A stretch of 64,000 bases of DNA from Frondihabitans sp. PAMC 28766 (GCF_001577365.1 NZ_CP014513.1:1798001-1862000); one strand, 5' to 3'. Positions 51,359 through 62,338 are shown, counted from the stretch's first letter. The notes: a model not told the origin generated them from the letters alone. Numbers and translations: made by a program.

Positions 51359-54269
51359 GCGCCGACGTCACCACCGGCTCGGGGCTGATCCAGGGCCAGG
51401 CCGCCACCGGCTTCGCCGATCGTCACATCGGAACGACTCCCGACGACCAGCGCGCCATGCTCGACGTGCTGGGCCTCGAAAGCGTCGCGGCCCTCGTCGA
51501 GAAGGCCGTGCCCGACAGCATCCACGCCAGAGCTCTCGAGTCGAGCGCCCTGCCCGAGCCGATCGGCGAGCAGGAGACCCTCGCCGAGCTGCGACAGCTG
51601 GCGAACCGCAACACGGTCAACCGCTCGTTCATCGGCCTCGGCTACTACGGCACGGTCACCCCTAGCGTGATCCAGCGCAACGTGCTCGAGAACCCCAGCT
51701 GGTACACCGCCTACACGCCGTACCAGCCCGAGATCTCGCAGGGCCGCCTCGAGGCCCTCATCAACTTCCAGACGATGGTCGCCGAGCTGACCGGGCTGAC
51801 GACGGCGAACGCGTCGATGCTCGACGAGTCGACGGCGGTGGTCGAGGGCATGCTGCTCGCCCGCCGTGCCTCGAAGTCGAAGAGCAATCGCTTCGTGGTC
51901 GACTCCGATGCCCTGCCGCAGACCAAGGCTCTGCTCGCCGGTCGGGCTCGGGCCGTCGGCATCGAGCTCGTCGAGGTGCCGCTGCGCGAGACCGATGCAC
52001 AGTCGCTGCCCGACAGCTTCGGCGTGTTCGTGCAGTACCCGGGAGCGTCGGGGGCGGTCTGGGATCCTGCGCCCCTCGTCGACCAGAGCCACCTCCAGGG
52101 CGGCCTGGCGGTCGTCGCCGCCGACCTCCTCGCTCTCACGCTGCTGGCGGCGCCCGGCGAGTTCGGGGCCGACGTCGCCGTCGGCACGAGCCAGCGCTTC
52201 GGCGTACCCATGGGCTTCGGCGGCCCGCACGCGGGCTACATGGCCGTGCGCACCGGCCTCGAGCGCCAATTGCCGGGCCGCCTGGTCGGGGTGTCGCAGG
52301 ATGCCACGGGAAACCCCGCCTACCGCCTCAGCCTGCAGACGCGCGAGCAGCACATCCGCCGCGAGAAGGCCACCTCGAACATCTGCACGGCCCAGGTGCT
52401 GCTCGCCGTCATGGCGTCGATGTACGCGGTCTATCACGGGCCGTGGGGCCTCACCCACATCGCGAGGCGGACGCACCAGCACGCCGTCGACCTCGCCGCC
52501 GGTGCGGCTGCGGCCGGTCTCGCCACGGGCGCCGACGCCTTCTTCGACACCGTGACGCTGACGGTGCCGGGGCGAGCCTCGGAGATCGTCGCTGCGGCTC
52601 ACGAGCGCGGCTACCTCCTGCTCGAGGTCGACGCCGGCACCGTGTCGATCTCGACCGACGAGACCACGACCCGAGACGACCTCGACGTGCTGGGCGAACT
52701 GCTCGGCTTCGCCGTGCCCACCGGCTCGTCGTCTCCCATCCCGTCGGCGCTCGAGCGCACCAGCGACTTCCTCACCCACCCGGTCTTCCGCACACACCGC
52801 TCGGAGACGAGCATGATGCGCTACCTCAAGCACCTGGCCGACAAGGACTACGCACTCGATCGCGGCATGATCCCGCTCGGATCGTGCACGATGAAGCTGA
52901 ATGCCGCGACCGAGATGGCGGCCGTGACGTGGCCGGAGTTCGCGAACATCCACCCGTTCGCACCGGCCGCCGACGCCCGGGGCTACCTCGAGCTGATCGG
53001 CCAGCTCGAGGGCTGGCTGGCCGAGGTCACCGGCTACGACACGGTCTCGCTGCAACCGAACGCCGGCAGCCAGGGCGAGCTCGCGGGGCTCCTCGCGATC
53101 CGCGGATATCATCTCTCGAACGGTGACGAGGGCCGCACCGTCTGCCTCATCCCGCAGTCGGCCCACGGCACGAACGCGGCGAGCGCCGTCCTGGCGGGCC
53201 TCCGCGTCGTCGTGGTCGCCTGCGACGAGCAGGGCAACGTCGATCTCGACGACCTGCGTGTCAAGGTGTCCGAGCACGTCGACGACCTCGCCGCGCTCAT
53301 GGTCACCTACCCGTCGACGCACGGCGTCTACGAGCACGACATCCGCTCGATCACCGAGGCGGTGCACGAGGCCGGAGGCCAGGTCTACGTCGACGGCGCC
53401 AACCTCAACGCTCTTCTCGGGTTCGCGCGCTTCGGCGAGTTCGGGGCGACGTGTCGCACCTGAACCTCCACAAGACGTTCTGCATCCCGCACGGCGGCGG
53501 TGGCCCCGGCGTGGGCCCCGTCGCGGCGAAGGCGCACCTGGCGCCCTTCCTGCCCGGGCACCCGCTGGCTCAGCAGGCCGACCGGCGCACGGGGGCCGTG
53601 CAAGATGGGGGCTCGCGCCTGGCTCATGCCGGAGTGCCTGTGAGCGCCGCGCCCTACGGGTCGCCCAGCATCCTGCCGATCTCGTGGGCCTACGTCCGCA
53701 TGATGGGCACCACGGGGCTGACGGATGCCACCGGTGCGGCCGTCCTGGCGGCCAACTACGTCGCGGCGCGGCTCCGCGAGCACTACCCGGTGCTCTACTC
53801 CGGCGAAGACGGTCTCGTGGCGCACGAGTGCATCCTCGACCTTCGGCCCCTGCGCGACGCGACGGGTGTCACCGTCGACGACGTGGCCAAGCGCCTCATC
53901 GACTACGGCTTCCACGCCCCGACGATGTCGTTCCCCGTCGCCGGCACCCTCATGGTCGAGCCGACCGAGAGCGAAGACCTCGCCGAGATCGACCGCTTCG
54001 TCGACGCCATGATCGCGATCAAGGCCGAGGCCGACCGCGTCGGAGCCGGCGAGTGGAGCGCCGACGAGTCGCCGCTGCGTGGGGCTCCGCACACGGCCGA
54101 GTCGGTCATAGCGGGGGAGTGGCAGGCCGCGTACACGCGCGAGGAGGCCGTCTATCCGCTGCGCTCGCTCGTGCGGTCGAAGTACTGGCCGCCGGTGCGT
54201 CGCATCGACCAGGCCTACGGCGACCGCAACCTGTTCTGCGCCTGCCCCCCCGTCGAAGCATTCGCCTGA
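51355..54269 (+). CDS. gcvP: glycine dehydrogenase (P protein; one-base frameshift in the assembly)
   Basis: This PLP-dependent glycine decarboxylase is about 971 residues after one base is restored. It is the fused form with both halves in one chain. Motifs include [31 protein letters not shown]-like [24 protein letters not shown] and the cofactor lysine in [17 protein letters not shown]. The frame breaks at 53443-53446: FGEFG should continue [12 protein letters not shown], and a fifth G restores it. It is the last gene of the riboswitch-controlled operon. Tandem palindromic repeats follow. Confidence 0.94.
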
Positions 54270-54482
54270 CGATCGCCTCGGGGACGCGATCTCCGGCGTT
54301 GTCGTCGCCCGGCATGGCTCCGCCATAGCCGGGCTCCTCCGCCTTGGATCTCACGCCTCCGAGACGATCGTCCCCTGACGATCGCCTCGGGGACGCGATC
54401 TCCGGCGTTGTCGTCGCCCGGCATGGCTCCGCCATAGCCGGGCTCCTCCGCCTTGGATCTCACGTCTCCGAGACGATCGTCC
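54265..54482. repeat. two tandem copies of a 109-bp palindromic repeat
   Basis: Copy 1 is 54265-54373 and copy 2 is 54374-54482, almost identical (one visible C/T difference). Each has outer arms of about 26 bp (GACGATCGCCTCGGGG versus CCGAGACGATCGTCCCC) that are imperfect complements. Inside is the strong hairpin CCCGGCATGGC-TCC-GCCATAGCCGGG. It lies between converging gcvP and bcp genes. It resembles REP/BIME or MITE elements and probably also ends transcription. Confidence 0.75.
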
Positions 54483-54484
54483 CC

Positions 54485-54964
54485 TTACGCCAAGACGTCC
54501 GTCAGGGCGTCCTGGATGACCGAGGCCTTCTGAAAGCGCGCGCCGAGGAGGGCGACGTGCTTCCAGCGCACCACGCCACCGGCGTCGATCACGAAGACGC
54601 TGCGACGGAGGCCCACACCCGGCAGGGCGATGCCGTAGTCGCGGATGACGCGGCTGTCGACGTCGCTGAGCAGCGCGAAGCTGAGGCCGTGGTGGCGCGC
54701 GAAGTTCTCGTGGCTGTCGAGACTCTGGCGGCTGATGCCCCAGACTTCAGCGCCGAGGTCGGCGAAGCCGGAGAGCTCCTCCTGGTAGCTGCAGAGCTGC
54801 GCCGTGCAGACGGTCGACTCGTCGGCCGGATAGAACACGAGAACGACCGCGTTGCCCGGGCGCCTCGAGAGCGTGAACTCCTGTCGCCGCGTCTCGCCGT
54901 CGACGAGGCGCACGCCCGGCAGCGTGAAGTCGGGCGCGGTGTCGCCGATGTCCGGGATGCTCAT
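54485..54964 (-). CDS. bcp: peroxiredoxin (AhpC/TSA, BCP type)
   Basis: This 159-residue thiol peroxidase has the peroxidatic Cys53 and resolving Cys58 in STVCTAQLCSYQ, the atypical 2-Cys spacing of BCP/PrxQ. VLVFYPADE replaces the usual FYP-x-D-x-T-P text, with Ser for Thr-Pro before the Cys. That is a small departure, but the Arg (ISRQS and LRRS) and fold are retained. TACGGT lies six bases before the ATG, suggesting a leaderless mRNA. Confidence 0.9.
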   Translation of the reverse strand: MSIPDIGDTAPDFTLPGVRLVDGETRRQEFTLSRRPGNAVVLVFYPADESTVCTAQLCSYQEELSGFADLGAEVWGISRQSLDSHENFARHHGLSFALLSDVDSRVIRDYGIALPGVGLRRSVFVIDAGGVVRWKHVALLGARFQKASVIQDALTDVLA

Positions 54965-54970
54965 CGTCCA

Positions 54971-54976
54971 ACCGTA
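54971..54976 (-). promoter_or_regulatory. -10 hexamer of bcp (leaderless type)
   Basis: TACGGT on the minus strand, six bases before ATG 54964. Confidence 0.45.
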
Positions 54977-55058
54977 CGTGCGGAAGTCTCGACTGGCGCC
55001 GGGCGTGGGCTCGGATTCTGCTGATGTGGCCCGAACTGGGGGTACCCGCTTCCCGGCG

Positions 55059-55856
55059 TCAGTGCGTCGCGCCGAAGAACTGCGGGAAGGCGGCGGCAGC
55101 CCAGGGGTAACCGACGAACACGGCGGCGTCCATGAAGAAGTGCGCGATCACGAGGGGCAGGATGCGGCCGAAGCGCATGTAGAGCCAGCCGAAGACGATG
55201 CCCATCACGGCGTTGCCGATGAAGGCCCCGAAGCCCTGGTAGAGGTGGTACGTGCCCCGCAGCAGGGCGGCGGACAGCAGGATCGGCCACACGCCCCACT
55301 TCAGGTCTTTCAGGCGCGCGAAGAGATACGCGACCACGATGACCTCCTCGGTGACGCCCGAGCGGAGCGCCGAGAACAGCAGCACGGGCACCGTCCACCA
55401 GTGGGCTGCGAGGTTCGTGGGCACGACGTCGACGGTGATCCCGATGGCCCGGCCGGCGAAGTACAGGGCGAGGCCCGGGATCCCGATCGCGAGAGCGAGC
55501 CCCGCGCCCCAGAGCGCGTCGCGACCGACGTTCGAGAAGTCGACGCCGAGCCGACCCAGGTGCGGTCTGGCCGTCTTCCAGAGCAGGTAGGCGACGAGGG
55601 CCACGGGCACGATGTCGAAGCCGTTCTCGAGCACCTGGTAGACGAAGTCGAACAGCTCGCGGCTGTCGAGTGACGTGTTGAGCTGAGCCGTCTGGTTCGA
55701 CAGGGGCGTCGACCGTGTGAGCAGATCGAGGATCTGCACCAGCGAGTAGACCGCGCTCGCACCGAGGGAGAGACCGAGGACGATCAGGATCTCGGCGCGG
55801 ATGCGACCGGTCGAGACACCCGACGGCAACGGTTCGGCGACGGGGTGAGCGAGCAA
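55059..55856 (-). CDS. CPBP family intramembrane metalloprotease
   Basis: This 265-residue membrane protein of the CAAX-processing/bacteriocin-processing (Abi/CPBP) family has about seven helices. Motif 1 is GVTEEVIVVAYLFARL (EE-x3-...-R-like). Motif 2 is YHLYQGFGAFIGN (His). Motif 3 is LVIAHFFMDA (His-x3-D). Start TTG 55856 has GGAGG five bases upstream; the frame runs further 5' only by chance. CPBP proteins process prenylated proteins or give bacteriocin self-immunity; the substrate here is unknown. Confidence 0.85.
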   Translation of the reverse strand: MLAHPVAEPLPSGVSTGRIRAEILIVLGLSLGASAVYSLVQILDLLTRSTPLSNQTAQLNTSLDSRELFDFVYQVLENGFDIVPVALVAYLLWKTARPHLGRLGVDFSNVGRDALWGAGLALAIGIPGLALYFAGRAIGITVDVVPTNLAAHWWTVPVLLFSALRSGVTEEVIVVAYLFARLKDLKWGVWPILLSAALLRGTYHLYQGFGAFIGNAVMGIVFGWLYMRFGRILPLVIAHFFMDAAVFVGYPWAAAAFPQFFGATH

Positions 55857-56203
55857 ATGATCCTCCAGTGTCGAGGCAATGATAGGAGACCGTGCTCGGC
55901 CGCGCGGAGCCCACGAGCGAGGGTCACTTTCGCCCTCACACGCACGAATCGTGCGCGCACGACCGATTTCGCGGTAAATTCGTGATTGGGCCGCAATGAA
56001 TCCGCATTCCGTGTTTCCGAGACGTAACGCTTTCTCCCGGGGTTTGGCGTTTGGCGACGGTTTACTTAGTGTCTTCATATCGACTGCGAGCAGCCGCGCC
56101 GACTGGTGCGGTGACGCAGATCGGTTGGCCACACCGATCAGGTCGCATTGCACCGCCTGAGGTGGTCGACGTCCCATACACAGCACAGAAGGGGCATCTC
56201 TCG
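55857..56203. other. 347-base intergenic region between divergent genes
   Basis: This region lies between the CPBP gene and the peptide importer operon and has no supported gene. It is AT-richer than its surroundings around 55970-56090 and probably holds both promoters. A weak TTGGCG (56051-56056), 18 bases, TCATAT pairing is the best candidate I can see for the importer operon. Confidence 0.4.
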
Positions 56204-57955
56204 ATGCGACTCAGAACTAAAAGGTTTGCGCTCATCGCTGTCGCAGCCTCCGCGGCGCTTGCGCTCGCGGGTTGTTCGAGCGGAGGTGGCACGAGCAACA
56301 CCTCGTCGTCCAACCCGTCGTTCAACGCAGCCGTCAACGCCGTCTACAACCCCTCGACCAAGGCCGGGGGCACGCTGAAGCTCGGCGCCGCCAGCGACTG
56401 CGACTCGTGGGACCCGGCCCGTACCTACTACGGCTGGTGCTGGAACATGCAGCGCCTGTTCAGCCGCACCCTGGTCGGCTACAAGAAGGTCAACGGCACC
56501 AAGTTCGAGCTCGCTCCTGACATGGCCACGGGCCTCGGCAAGTCGTCCGACGACTTCAAGACCTGGACGTACACGCTGCAGTCGGGCCTGAAGTACTCCA
56601 ACGGCAAGACCATCACCACGCAGGACATCAAGTACGCCACCGAGCGCCTCTTCGCGAGCGACGTCATCAACGGCGGCCCGACGTTCTACTTCACCGGTCT
56701 GATCAACGCTCCGGCTTCCTACGCCGGCCCGTACAAGTCGGGCGACCTGCCCGACTCGGTCATCTCGACCACGAGCAACACCATCACGTTCCACCTGAAC
56801 AAGTCGTTCGCCGACTTCGACTACCTGATGGCGCTGCCCACCACGGCCCCCGTGCCCTACAAGACCGAGAACGGCGCCAGCTACACCGGCGCCACCTACG
56901 GCAAGGACCCGGTCTCGTCCGGCCCGTACGTCTTCTCCGACTACACGCAGAACAAGTCGGTCACGTTCACGCGCAACAAGTACTGGAAGCAGTCGACGGA
57001 CAAGATCCGTAAGCCGCTGGTCAACGAGGTGACACTCACCATCGACAGTGACCCGAACGACATCGACTCGAAGCTGAAGTCCGGGGCGTTCGACGCCAAG
57101 GCCGACACGCGCATCGGTACGACCCTCCAGGCTCAGGCTCTCTCCAACCCGAAGCTCAAGGTACAGACGGACGACCCTGCCGGTGACAACACCGACTACT
57201 TCGTCATTCCCGCTTCGGTCGTGCCGAATCAGTACTGCCGCCAGGCCATCTTCTACGCCACGAACAAGGCTGCGATCCAGCAGGCTTACGGCGGAGCAGC
57301 TGCCGGCACGATCGCCGGTTCGTTCACGCCCCCCGGCGTTCCCGGTTACAACCCCAGCTACAACCCTTATCCCTCGGGTTCGGGCAACACGGGTGACCTG
57401 ACCAAGGCCAAAGAGGCGCTGACCAAGTGCGGTCAGCCGAACGGTTTCTCGACGAAGTTCACCTACGCGACTCCGTCCGAGACCGGCCCGAAGATCTTCC
57501 AGGCCGAGCAGACCGCTCTCGCGCGCGTCGGCATCAAGATCACCGCCGCGACCGATGCCGCTTCCAGCTACTACGCCACGTTCGTCGGCTCGCCGGCCCA
57601 CGTGAAGTCGGCCGGCCTCGGCATCATCAACGCCGGATGGGGTGCGGACTTCCCGACCTACTACGGCTTCTACAACAACATCGCCAACGGTGCGTCCATC
57701 CTGCCGACCGGTAACAGCAACTACGGCAGCCTGAACGACTCGACGGTCAACTCGATCCTGGACAACACGGCGGCTGCGTCGACCCAGGCCACGGGTGAGA
57801 AGCTGAACAAGGCCATCATGGCCTCGGCTCAGAACCTCCCGCTCCTGTGGGGCAAGAACCTCTACTGGCGCAGCACGCGCATGACGAACGTGACGTCCGA
57901 CAACGCCCTGGCGTTCGGCATCTACGACTTCGTCAACGTGGGTGTCGGCGGCTGA
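56204..57955 (+). CDS. peptide-type ABC transporter substrate-binding lipoprotein (family 5)
   Basis: This 583-residue protein is a DppA/OppA-like solute receptor. It has a lipoprotein signal (FALIAVAASAALALAGC, lipidated Cys near residue 24) and the SBP_bac_5 fold. Family text includes GGTLKLGAASDCDSWDPARTY (by parts), YTLQSGLKYSNGKTITTQDIKY and KDPVSSGPYVFSDY. It captures peptides or similar solutes for the permeases that follow. The start is ATG 56204 with AGAAGGGG nine bases upstream. A strong hairpin lies between this gene and the first permease. Confidence 0.93.
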   Translation: MRLRTKRFALIAVAASAALALAGCSSGGGTSNTSSSNPSFNAAVNAVYNPSTKAGGTLKLGAASDCDSWDPARTYYGWCWNMQRLFSRTLVGYKKVNGTKFELAPDMATGLGKSSDDFKTWTYTLQSGLKYSNGKTITTQDIKYATERLFASDVINGGPTFYFTGLINAPASYAGPYKSGDLPDSVISTTSNTITFHLNKSFADFDYLMALPTTAPVPYKTENGASYTGATYGKDPVSSGPYVFSDYTQNKSVTFTRNKYWKQSTDKIRKPLVNEVTLTIDSDPNDIDSKLKSGAFDAKADTRIGTTLQAQALSNPKLKVQTDDPAGDNTDYFVIPASVVPNQYCRQAIFYATNKAAIQQAYGGAAAGTIAGSFTPPGVPGYNPSYNPYPSGSGNTGDLTKAKEALTKCGQPNGFSTKFTYATPSETGPKIFQAEQTALARVGIKITAATDAASSYYATFVGSPAHVKSAGLGIINAGWGADFPTYYGFYNNIANGASILPTGNSNYGSLNDSTVNSILDNTAAASTQATGEKLNKAIMASAQNLPLLWGKNLYWRSTRMTNVTSDNALAFGIYDFVNVGVGG

Positions 57956-58012
57956 TCTGAAGATCGTTCTTAGTATCCTTCGGATCACTCGATAGGAAGG
58001 GTTCTGCGGCGG

Positions 58013-58044
58013 GGGCCGCCTGGGCATAACAGTCCAGGCGGCCC
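58013..58044 (+). terminator. intercistronic hairpin after the binding-protein gene
   Basis: GGGCCGCCTGG (58013-58023) and CCAGGCGGCCC (58034-58044) form a perfect 11-bp stem with a 10-base loop, without a T-run. It is probably a partial terminator or RNase barrier that keeps binding-protein mRNA more abundant than the downstream genes. Confidence 0.6.
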
Positions 58045-58062
58045 ACGCTGCGACCACACACC

Positions 58063-59073
58063 ATGATTCGCTTCATCCTGTACCGCCTCATCGGCGCCAT
58101 CGTCGTCCTCTTCGTCGTGAGCCTCGTCACGTTCCTGATCTTCCAGATCGCGCCGACCCTCTCGCACACGAACCCGGTGTATTACTACATCGGCAAGGTG
58201 CCGTTCAAACCCGGCTCCCCCCAGTTGCTCGCTCTCGAGCACCGCTTCGGGTTCGACCTCCCGGTCCCCGAGCAGTACTGGCACTACATCTCCGGCATCA
58301 TGTTCGGCCAGACCATCACCGACGGTGTGTCGACCCCGATCCACTGCCCGGCCCCCTGCTTCGGCTACTCGTTCAAGCAGAACGACCTCGTGGGGTCGAT
58401 GCTGCTGCAGGCCGCTCCGGTCAGCATCAGCCTCCTCGTCGGCGCGGCCGTCCTGTGGCTCGTCGGCGGCGTGACGGTCGGCACCTTCTCGGCCCTCAAG
58501 CCCGGTTCGATCGTCGACCGCGTCGGCATGACCGGCTCGCTGGCCGCCGTCTCGCTGCCGATCTTCTTCACGGGCCCACTGCTGTTGTTGGTCTTCGAGT
58601 ACACGCTCGGCTGGTTGCCGAACGTCGCGTACGCGCCGATCACGCAAGATCCCCTCCAGTGGTTCAAGAGCATGATCCTGCCCTGGGTCGCCCTCGCCTT
58701 CCTCTTCGCCGCCCTCTACGCCCGGCTCACCCGGTCGAACATGATGGAGACGATGGGCGAGGACTACATCCGCACGGCGCGGGCGAAGGGCCTGCCACGG
58801 CGCACGGTCGTCATCAAGCACGGTCTCCGTGCTGCCCTGACTCCCATCGTCACGATCTTCGGCATCGACGTGGGCACCCTGGTCGGCACGACGGTCATCA
58901 CCGAGACCGTCTTCAACCTACGAGGGCTCGGTTACCTCTCGATCAGCGCCATCCAGACTCTCGACCTTCCCGTGATCGAGGGCGTTACGATCGTTGCCGC
59001 ACTGGCTCTCGTCATCGCGAACTTCCTGGTCGACATCCTGTATGCCGTGATCGACCCGCGAGTCACCGTCTAA
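58063..59073 (+). CDS. peptide-type ABC transporter permease (DppB-like)
   Basis: This 336-residue permease has six helices, begins MIRFILYRLIGAIVVLFVVS, and carries the EAA loop DYIRTARAKGLPRRTVVIKH. That loop docks the ATPases. It pairs with the second permease encoded four genes down the operon. The order is binding protein, permease, two ATPases, permease. Confidence 0.93.
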   Translation: MIRFILYRLIGAIVVLFVVSLVTFLIFQIAPTLSHTNPVYYYIGKVPFKPGSPQLLALEHRFGFDLPVPEQYWHYISGIMFGQTITDGVSTPIHCPAPCFGYSFKQNDLVGSMLLQAAPVSISLLVGAAVLWLVGGVTVGTFSALKPGSIVDRVGMTGSLAAVSLPIFFTGPLLLLVFEYTLGWLPNVAYAPITQDPLQWFKSMILPWVALAFLFAALYARLTRSNMMETMGEDYIRTARAKGLPRRTVVIKHGLRAALTPIVTIFGIDVGTLVGTTVITETVFNLRGLGYLSISAIQTLDLPVIEGVTIVAALALVIANFLVDILYAVIDPRVTV

Positions 59074-59088
59074 GCGCCGGAAGGAAGC

Positions 59089-60156
59089 ATGTCTACAACA
59101 CTCCCCACCACCGAGGCGCAGACCCCGGCCACCTCCGACGCCTTCCTCCGGGTCGAAGACCTCAAGGTGCACTTCCCCACCGACGACGGCGTCGTCAAGA
59201 GCGTCGACGGCCTCTCGTTCGAATTGCGCCGCGGCGAGATCCTCGGCATCGTCGGCGAATCGGGCTCGGGCAAGTCGGTGACCAGCCAGGCGATCCTCGG
59301 CCTTCACAAGAACAGCAACGCGCGCCTGTCGGGCAAGATCTACCTCGACGGCAAAGAACTCATCGGGGCGACCGAAGACGAGGTCCGCGAGCTCCGCGGC
59401 AGCGAGATGGCGATGATCTTCCAGGATCCCCTCTCGGCTCTCCACCCGTTCTACTCGGTGGGCTCGCAGATCGGCGAGGCGTACCTCGTGCACAACAAGG
59501 TCTCCAAGAAGGAGGCCCGTGCCGAGACGGTGCGGATGCTGGCGAAGGTGGGCATCCCGAACCCGGAGAACCGCTACGACGACTACCCGCACCAGTTCTC
59601 GGGTGGTATGCGACAGCGCGCGATGATCGCCATGGCGCTCATCTGCAAGCCGAAACTGCTGATCGCCGACGAGCCGACCACGGCGCTCGACGTGACGGTG
59701 CAGGCGCAGGTCCTCGAGCTCATCAAAGAGCTGCACGACGAGCTCGACTCCGCCGTCATCATCATCACGCACGACCTCGGCGTCGTCGCCGAGACCTGCG
59801 ACAAGGTGCTCGTGATGTACGGCGGCCAGTGCGTCGAGAAGGCACCCGTCGAAGAGCTCTTCTACAACCCCGAGATGCCCTACACCTGGGGCCTCCTGCG
59901 GTCGATGCCGCGCGTGGACCGCGTCCGCGAGGGTCGGCTCACGCCGATCCCCGGCCAGCCGCCGTCGCTCATCAACGTGCCGAAGGGCTGCGTCTTCAAC
60001 GCGCGCTGCCCGTTCTCGGATCGCGTGGGCGAGAACAAGTGCTTCACCGAGCACCCGAACCTGCTGGAGTCGTCGAACCAGCACGAGGTCAGGTGCCACA
60101 TCCCCCACGAACAGCGCGTGGAGATCTTCGCGAACGAGATCTTCCCCACCCTCTGA
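59089..60156 (+). CDS. peptide-type ABC transporter ATPase (DppD-like)
   Basis: This 355-residue ATPase has Walker A GESGSGKS, the Q-loop [12 protein letters not shown], the signature [15 protein letters not shown] and Walker [15 protein letters not shown]. The oligopeptide-type C-terminal domain has the Fe-S-like cysteine pattern ([11 protein letters not shown], then C about 13 residues later). It acts as a heterodimer with the next ATPase. Confidence 0.94.
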   Translation: MSTTLPTTEAQTPATSDAFLRVEDLKVHFPTDDGVVKSVDGLSFELRRGEILGIVGESGSGKSVTSQAILGLHKNSNARLSGKIYLDGKELIGATEDEVRELRGSEMAMIFQDPLSALHPFYSVGSQIGEAYLVHNKVSKKEARAETVRMLAKVGIPNPENRYDDYPHQFSGGMRQRAMIAMALICKPKLLIADEPTTALDVTVQAQVLELIKELHDELDSAVIIITHDLGVVAETCDKVLVMYGGQCVEKAPVEELFYNPEMPYTWGLLRSMPRVDRVREGRLTPIPGQPPSLINVPKGCVFNARCPFSDRVGENKCFTEHPNLLESSNQHEVRCHIPHEQRVEIFANEIFPTL

Positions 60157-60187
60157 TCAGGCCACACCGAAAGAGAACCAGCTTCCT

Positions 60188-61309
60188 ATGAGTTCAGTGA
60201 CCGAAGCCCCGACGGCCAAGCCGGCACCCACGGGTGACCCGCTGCTCGTCGTCGACGGCATCACGAAGCACTTCCAGGGCGGGGCCGCGGGCCTCCTCGG
60301 GCGACGAGGCAACCCCATCAAGGCGGTCGACGGCGTCAGCTTCACCGTGTCGAAGGGCGAGACCCTCGGAATCGTGGGCGAGTCCGGCTGCGGCAAGTCG
60401 ACCACGGGGCGGCTGGTGTCGAAGCTGATCGAGCCCACCGCCGGCCGGATCGAGTTCGACGGTCGAGAGATCGCCGGGCTGAGCCCGCGCCAGATGCGTC
60501 CGCTGCGCAGCGAGATCCAGATGATCTTCCAAGACCCGTTCTCGTCGCTGAACCCGCGGCACACGGTCGGCACGATCATCGGCGCCCCGTTCAAGATCCA
60601 GCACACGAAGACCGACCACGGCATCAAGGCCGAGGTGCAGAGCATCATGGAGCGCGTCGGGCTCAACCCCGAGCACTTCAACCGCTACCCGCACGAGTTC
60701 TCGGGCGGCCAGCGTCAGCGAATCGGTATCGCCCGCGCACTGGCCCTCGACCCGAAGCTGATCGTCTGCGACGAACCGGTCTCGGCCCTCGACGTGTCGG
60801 TGCAGGCCCAGGTGGTCAACCTGCTCGAAGACCTCCAGAACGAGTTCGGGGTCGCTTACATCTTCATCGCCCACGACCTCTCGGTCGTGCGCCACATCGC
60901 CGACCGCGTCGCGGTCATGTACCTCGGCAAGGTCATGGAGATCACCGATCGCGACACGCTCTACTCCGACCCGCTGCACCCCTACACGCACGCTCTCATG
61001 TCGGCCGTGCCGGTGCCCGACCCGCGTGCCGAGTCGCGTCGCGAGCGGATCCTGCTGAAGGGCGACCTCCCCAGCCCGGCCAACCCGCCCACCGGCTGCG
61101 TCTTCCACACCCGCTGCCAGAAGTTCCGCGAAGAGCTGACCGACGAGCAGCGCACGCACTGCTCGACCGTCCAGCCCGTGCTCGAAGAGAAGGCGCCGGG
61201 CCACGAGGTCTACTGCCACTACCCCTCGTCGCGCGGTTCCAAGGAGTTCATCAAGACCGGCTCCGTCGTCACGGGCCCGTCCGCACCGACCGTCGGGGAG
61301 ATCCGCTGA
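60188..61309 (+). CDS. peptide-type ABC transporter ATPase (DppF/OppF-like)
   Basis: This 373-residue ATPase has Walker [11 protein letters not shown]-loop [13 protein letters not shown], signature [15 protein letters not shown] and Walker [15 protein letters not shown]. The C-terminal [11 protein letters not shown] cysteine motif is also present. Its TGA overlaps the ATG of the next permease gene by one base. Confidence 0.94.
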   Translation: MSSVTEAPTAKPAPTGDPLLVVDGITKHFQGGAAGLLGRRGNPIKAVDGVSFTVSKGETLGIVGESGCGKSTTGRLVSKLIEPTAGRIEFDGREIAGLSPRQMRPLRSEIQMIFQDPFSSLNPRHTVGTIIGAPFKIQHTKTDHGIKAEVQSIMERVGLNPEHFNRYPHEFSGGQRQRIGIARALALDPKLIVCDEPVSALDVSVQAQVVNLLEDLQNEFGVAYIFIAHDLSVVRHIADRVAVMYLGKVMEITDRDTLYSDPLHPYTHALMSAVPVPDPRAESRRERILLKGDLPSPANPPTGCVFHTRCQKFREELTDEQRTHCSTVQPVLEEKAPGHEVYCHYPSSRGSKEFIKTGSVVTGPSAPTVGEIR

Positions 61310-62316
61310 TGTCACTCACACCGGGAGAGCTGCAGGTCGTCGCCGAGAGCGACCAGAACCAGCTCGACACGCAGAGCGGCAAAGAGCCGTCGATCGTCGG
61401 TCGTTCGCTGTACGCGATCGCGTGGCGTCGCCTCCGCAAAGACAAAGTGGCGATGGTCGCCGGCATCATCATCGTCCTGATCGTCCTGATCGCGATCTTC
61501 GCCGACCAGCTCGGCTCGCTCTACGGCACCAGCTACCTCACGCAGCACAACACCGGCTCGGGCAGCCTGCTCGACCCGCTGACGTCGATGCCGCTCGGCT
61601 CGCTCGGCGGCGTCTCGGCCAAGCACTGGTTCGGTGTGACTCCCGTCCTCGGGCAGGACATCCTGACGCTGCTGATGCAGGGTGCGCGCACCTCGCTGCT
61701 GATCGGCTCGCTGGCGACCGTCGTCTCGCTCGTCTTCGGAGTCTCGCTCGGTCTCATCGCCGGCTACTACCGCGGCTTCGCCGACGTCGTCATCTCGCGC
61801 ATCATGGACGTCCTGCTGTCCTTCCCGACGCTGCTGCTCTCGATCTCGCTGATCACGGTCATCGCGCTCATCTCGAGCTCCGAGGTGCTTCGCGCCGGCG
61901 TCATCATCTTCGTGCTGGGCTTCTTCGGCTGGCCGTACATCGGCCGCATCGTCCGCGGGCAGGTGCTGTCGCTGCGCGAGAAGGAGTTCGTCGACGCGGC
62001 CAAGAGCCTCGGCGCCTCGAACGGCTGGATCATGGCGCGAGAGATCGCCCCGAACCTGATCGGCCCGATCCTCGTCTACACGACCCTGACCATCCCGAAC
62101 AACATGCTCGGCGAGGCAGGTCTGTCGTTCCTCGGCGTCGGCGTGCAGCCGCCCACGACCTCGTGGGGCCAGATGCTGTCGGATGCCGGAAACTACTACC
62201 AGATTGACCCGATGTACCTGATCCTGCCGGGTGTGGCGATCTTCATCTCGGTCATGGCGTTCAACCTGTTCGGCGACGGTCTGCGCGACGCGCTCGACCC
62301 GCGCCGGATGAACTGA
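61309..62316 (+). CDS. peptide-type ABC transporter permease (DppC-like)
   Basis: This 335-residue permease has a cytoplasmic N-terminus, a first helix (MVAGIIIVLIVLIAIFADQL), a long outer loop and five further helices. The docking loop is EFVDAAKSLGASNGWIMARE. GLSFLGVGVQPPTTSWGQML near the C-terminus is diagnostic of the DppC/OppC branch. It is the last gene of the importer operon, followed by an intrinsic terminator. Confidence 0.93.
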   Translation: MSLTPGELQVVAESDQNQLDTQSGKEPSIVGRSLYAIAWRRLRKDKVAMVAGIIIVLIVLIAIFADQLGSLYGTSYLTQHNTGSGSLLDPLTSMPLGSLGGVSAKHWFGVTPVLGQDILTLLMQGARTSLLIGSLATVVSLVFGVSLGLIAGYYRGFADVVISRIMDVLLSFPTLLLSISLITVIALISSSEVLRAGVIIFVLGFFGWPYIGRIVRGQVLSLREKEFVDAAKSLGASNGWIMAREIAPNLIGPILVYTTLTIPNNMLGEAGLSFLGVGVQPPTTSWGQMLSDAGNYYQIDPMYLILPGVAIFISVMAFNLFGDGLRDALDPRRMN

Positions 62317-62338
62317 GCGGGCCCCGCCCGACCCCGTG

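Noticed and set aside
54265..54482. CRISPR-like array
   Set aside because: There are only two units of 109 bp, directly adjoining with no spacers, and each is internally palindromic.
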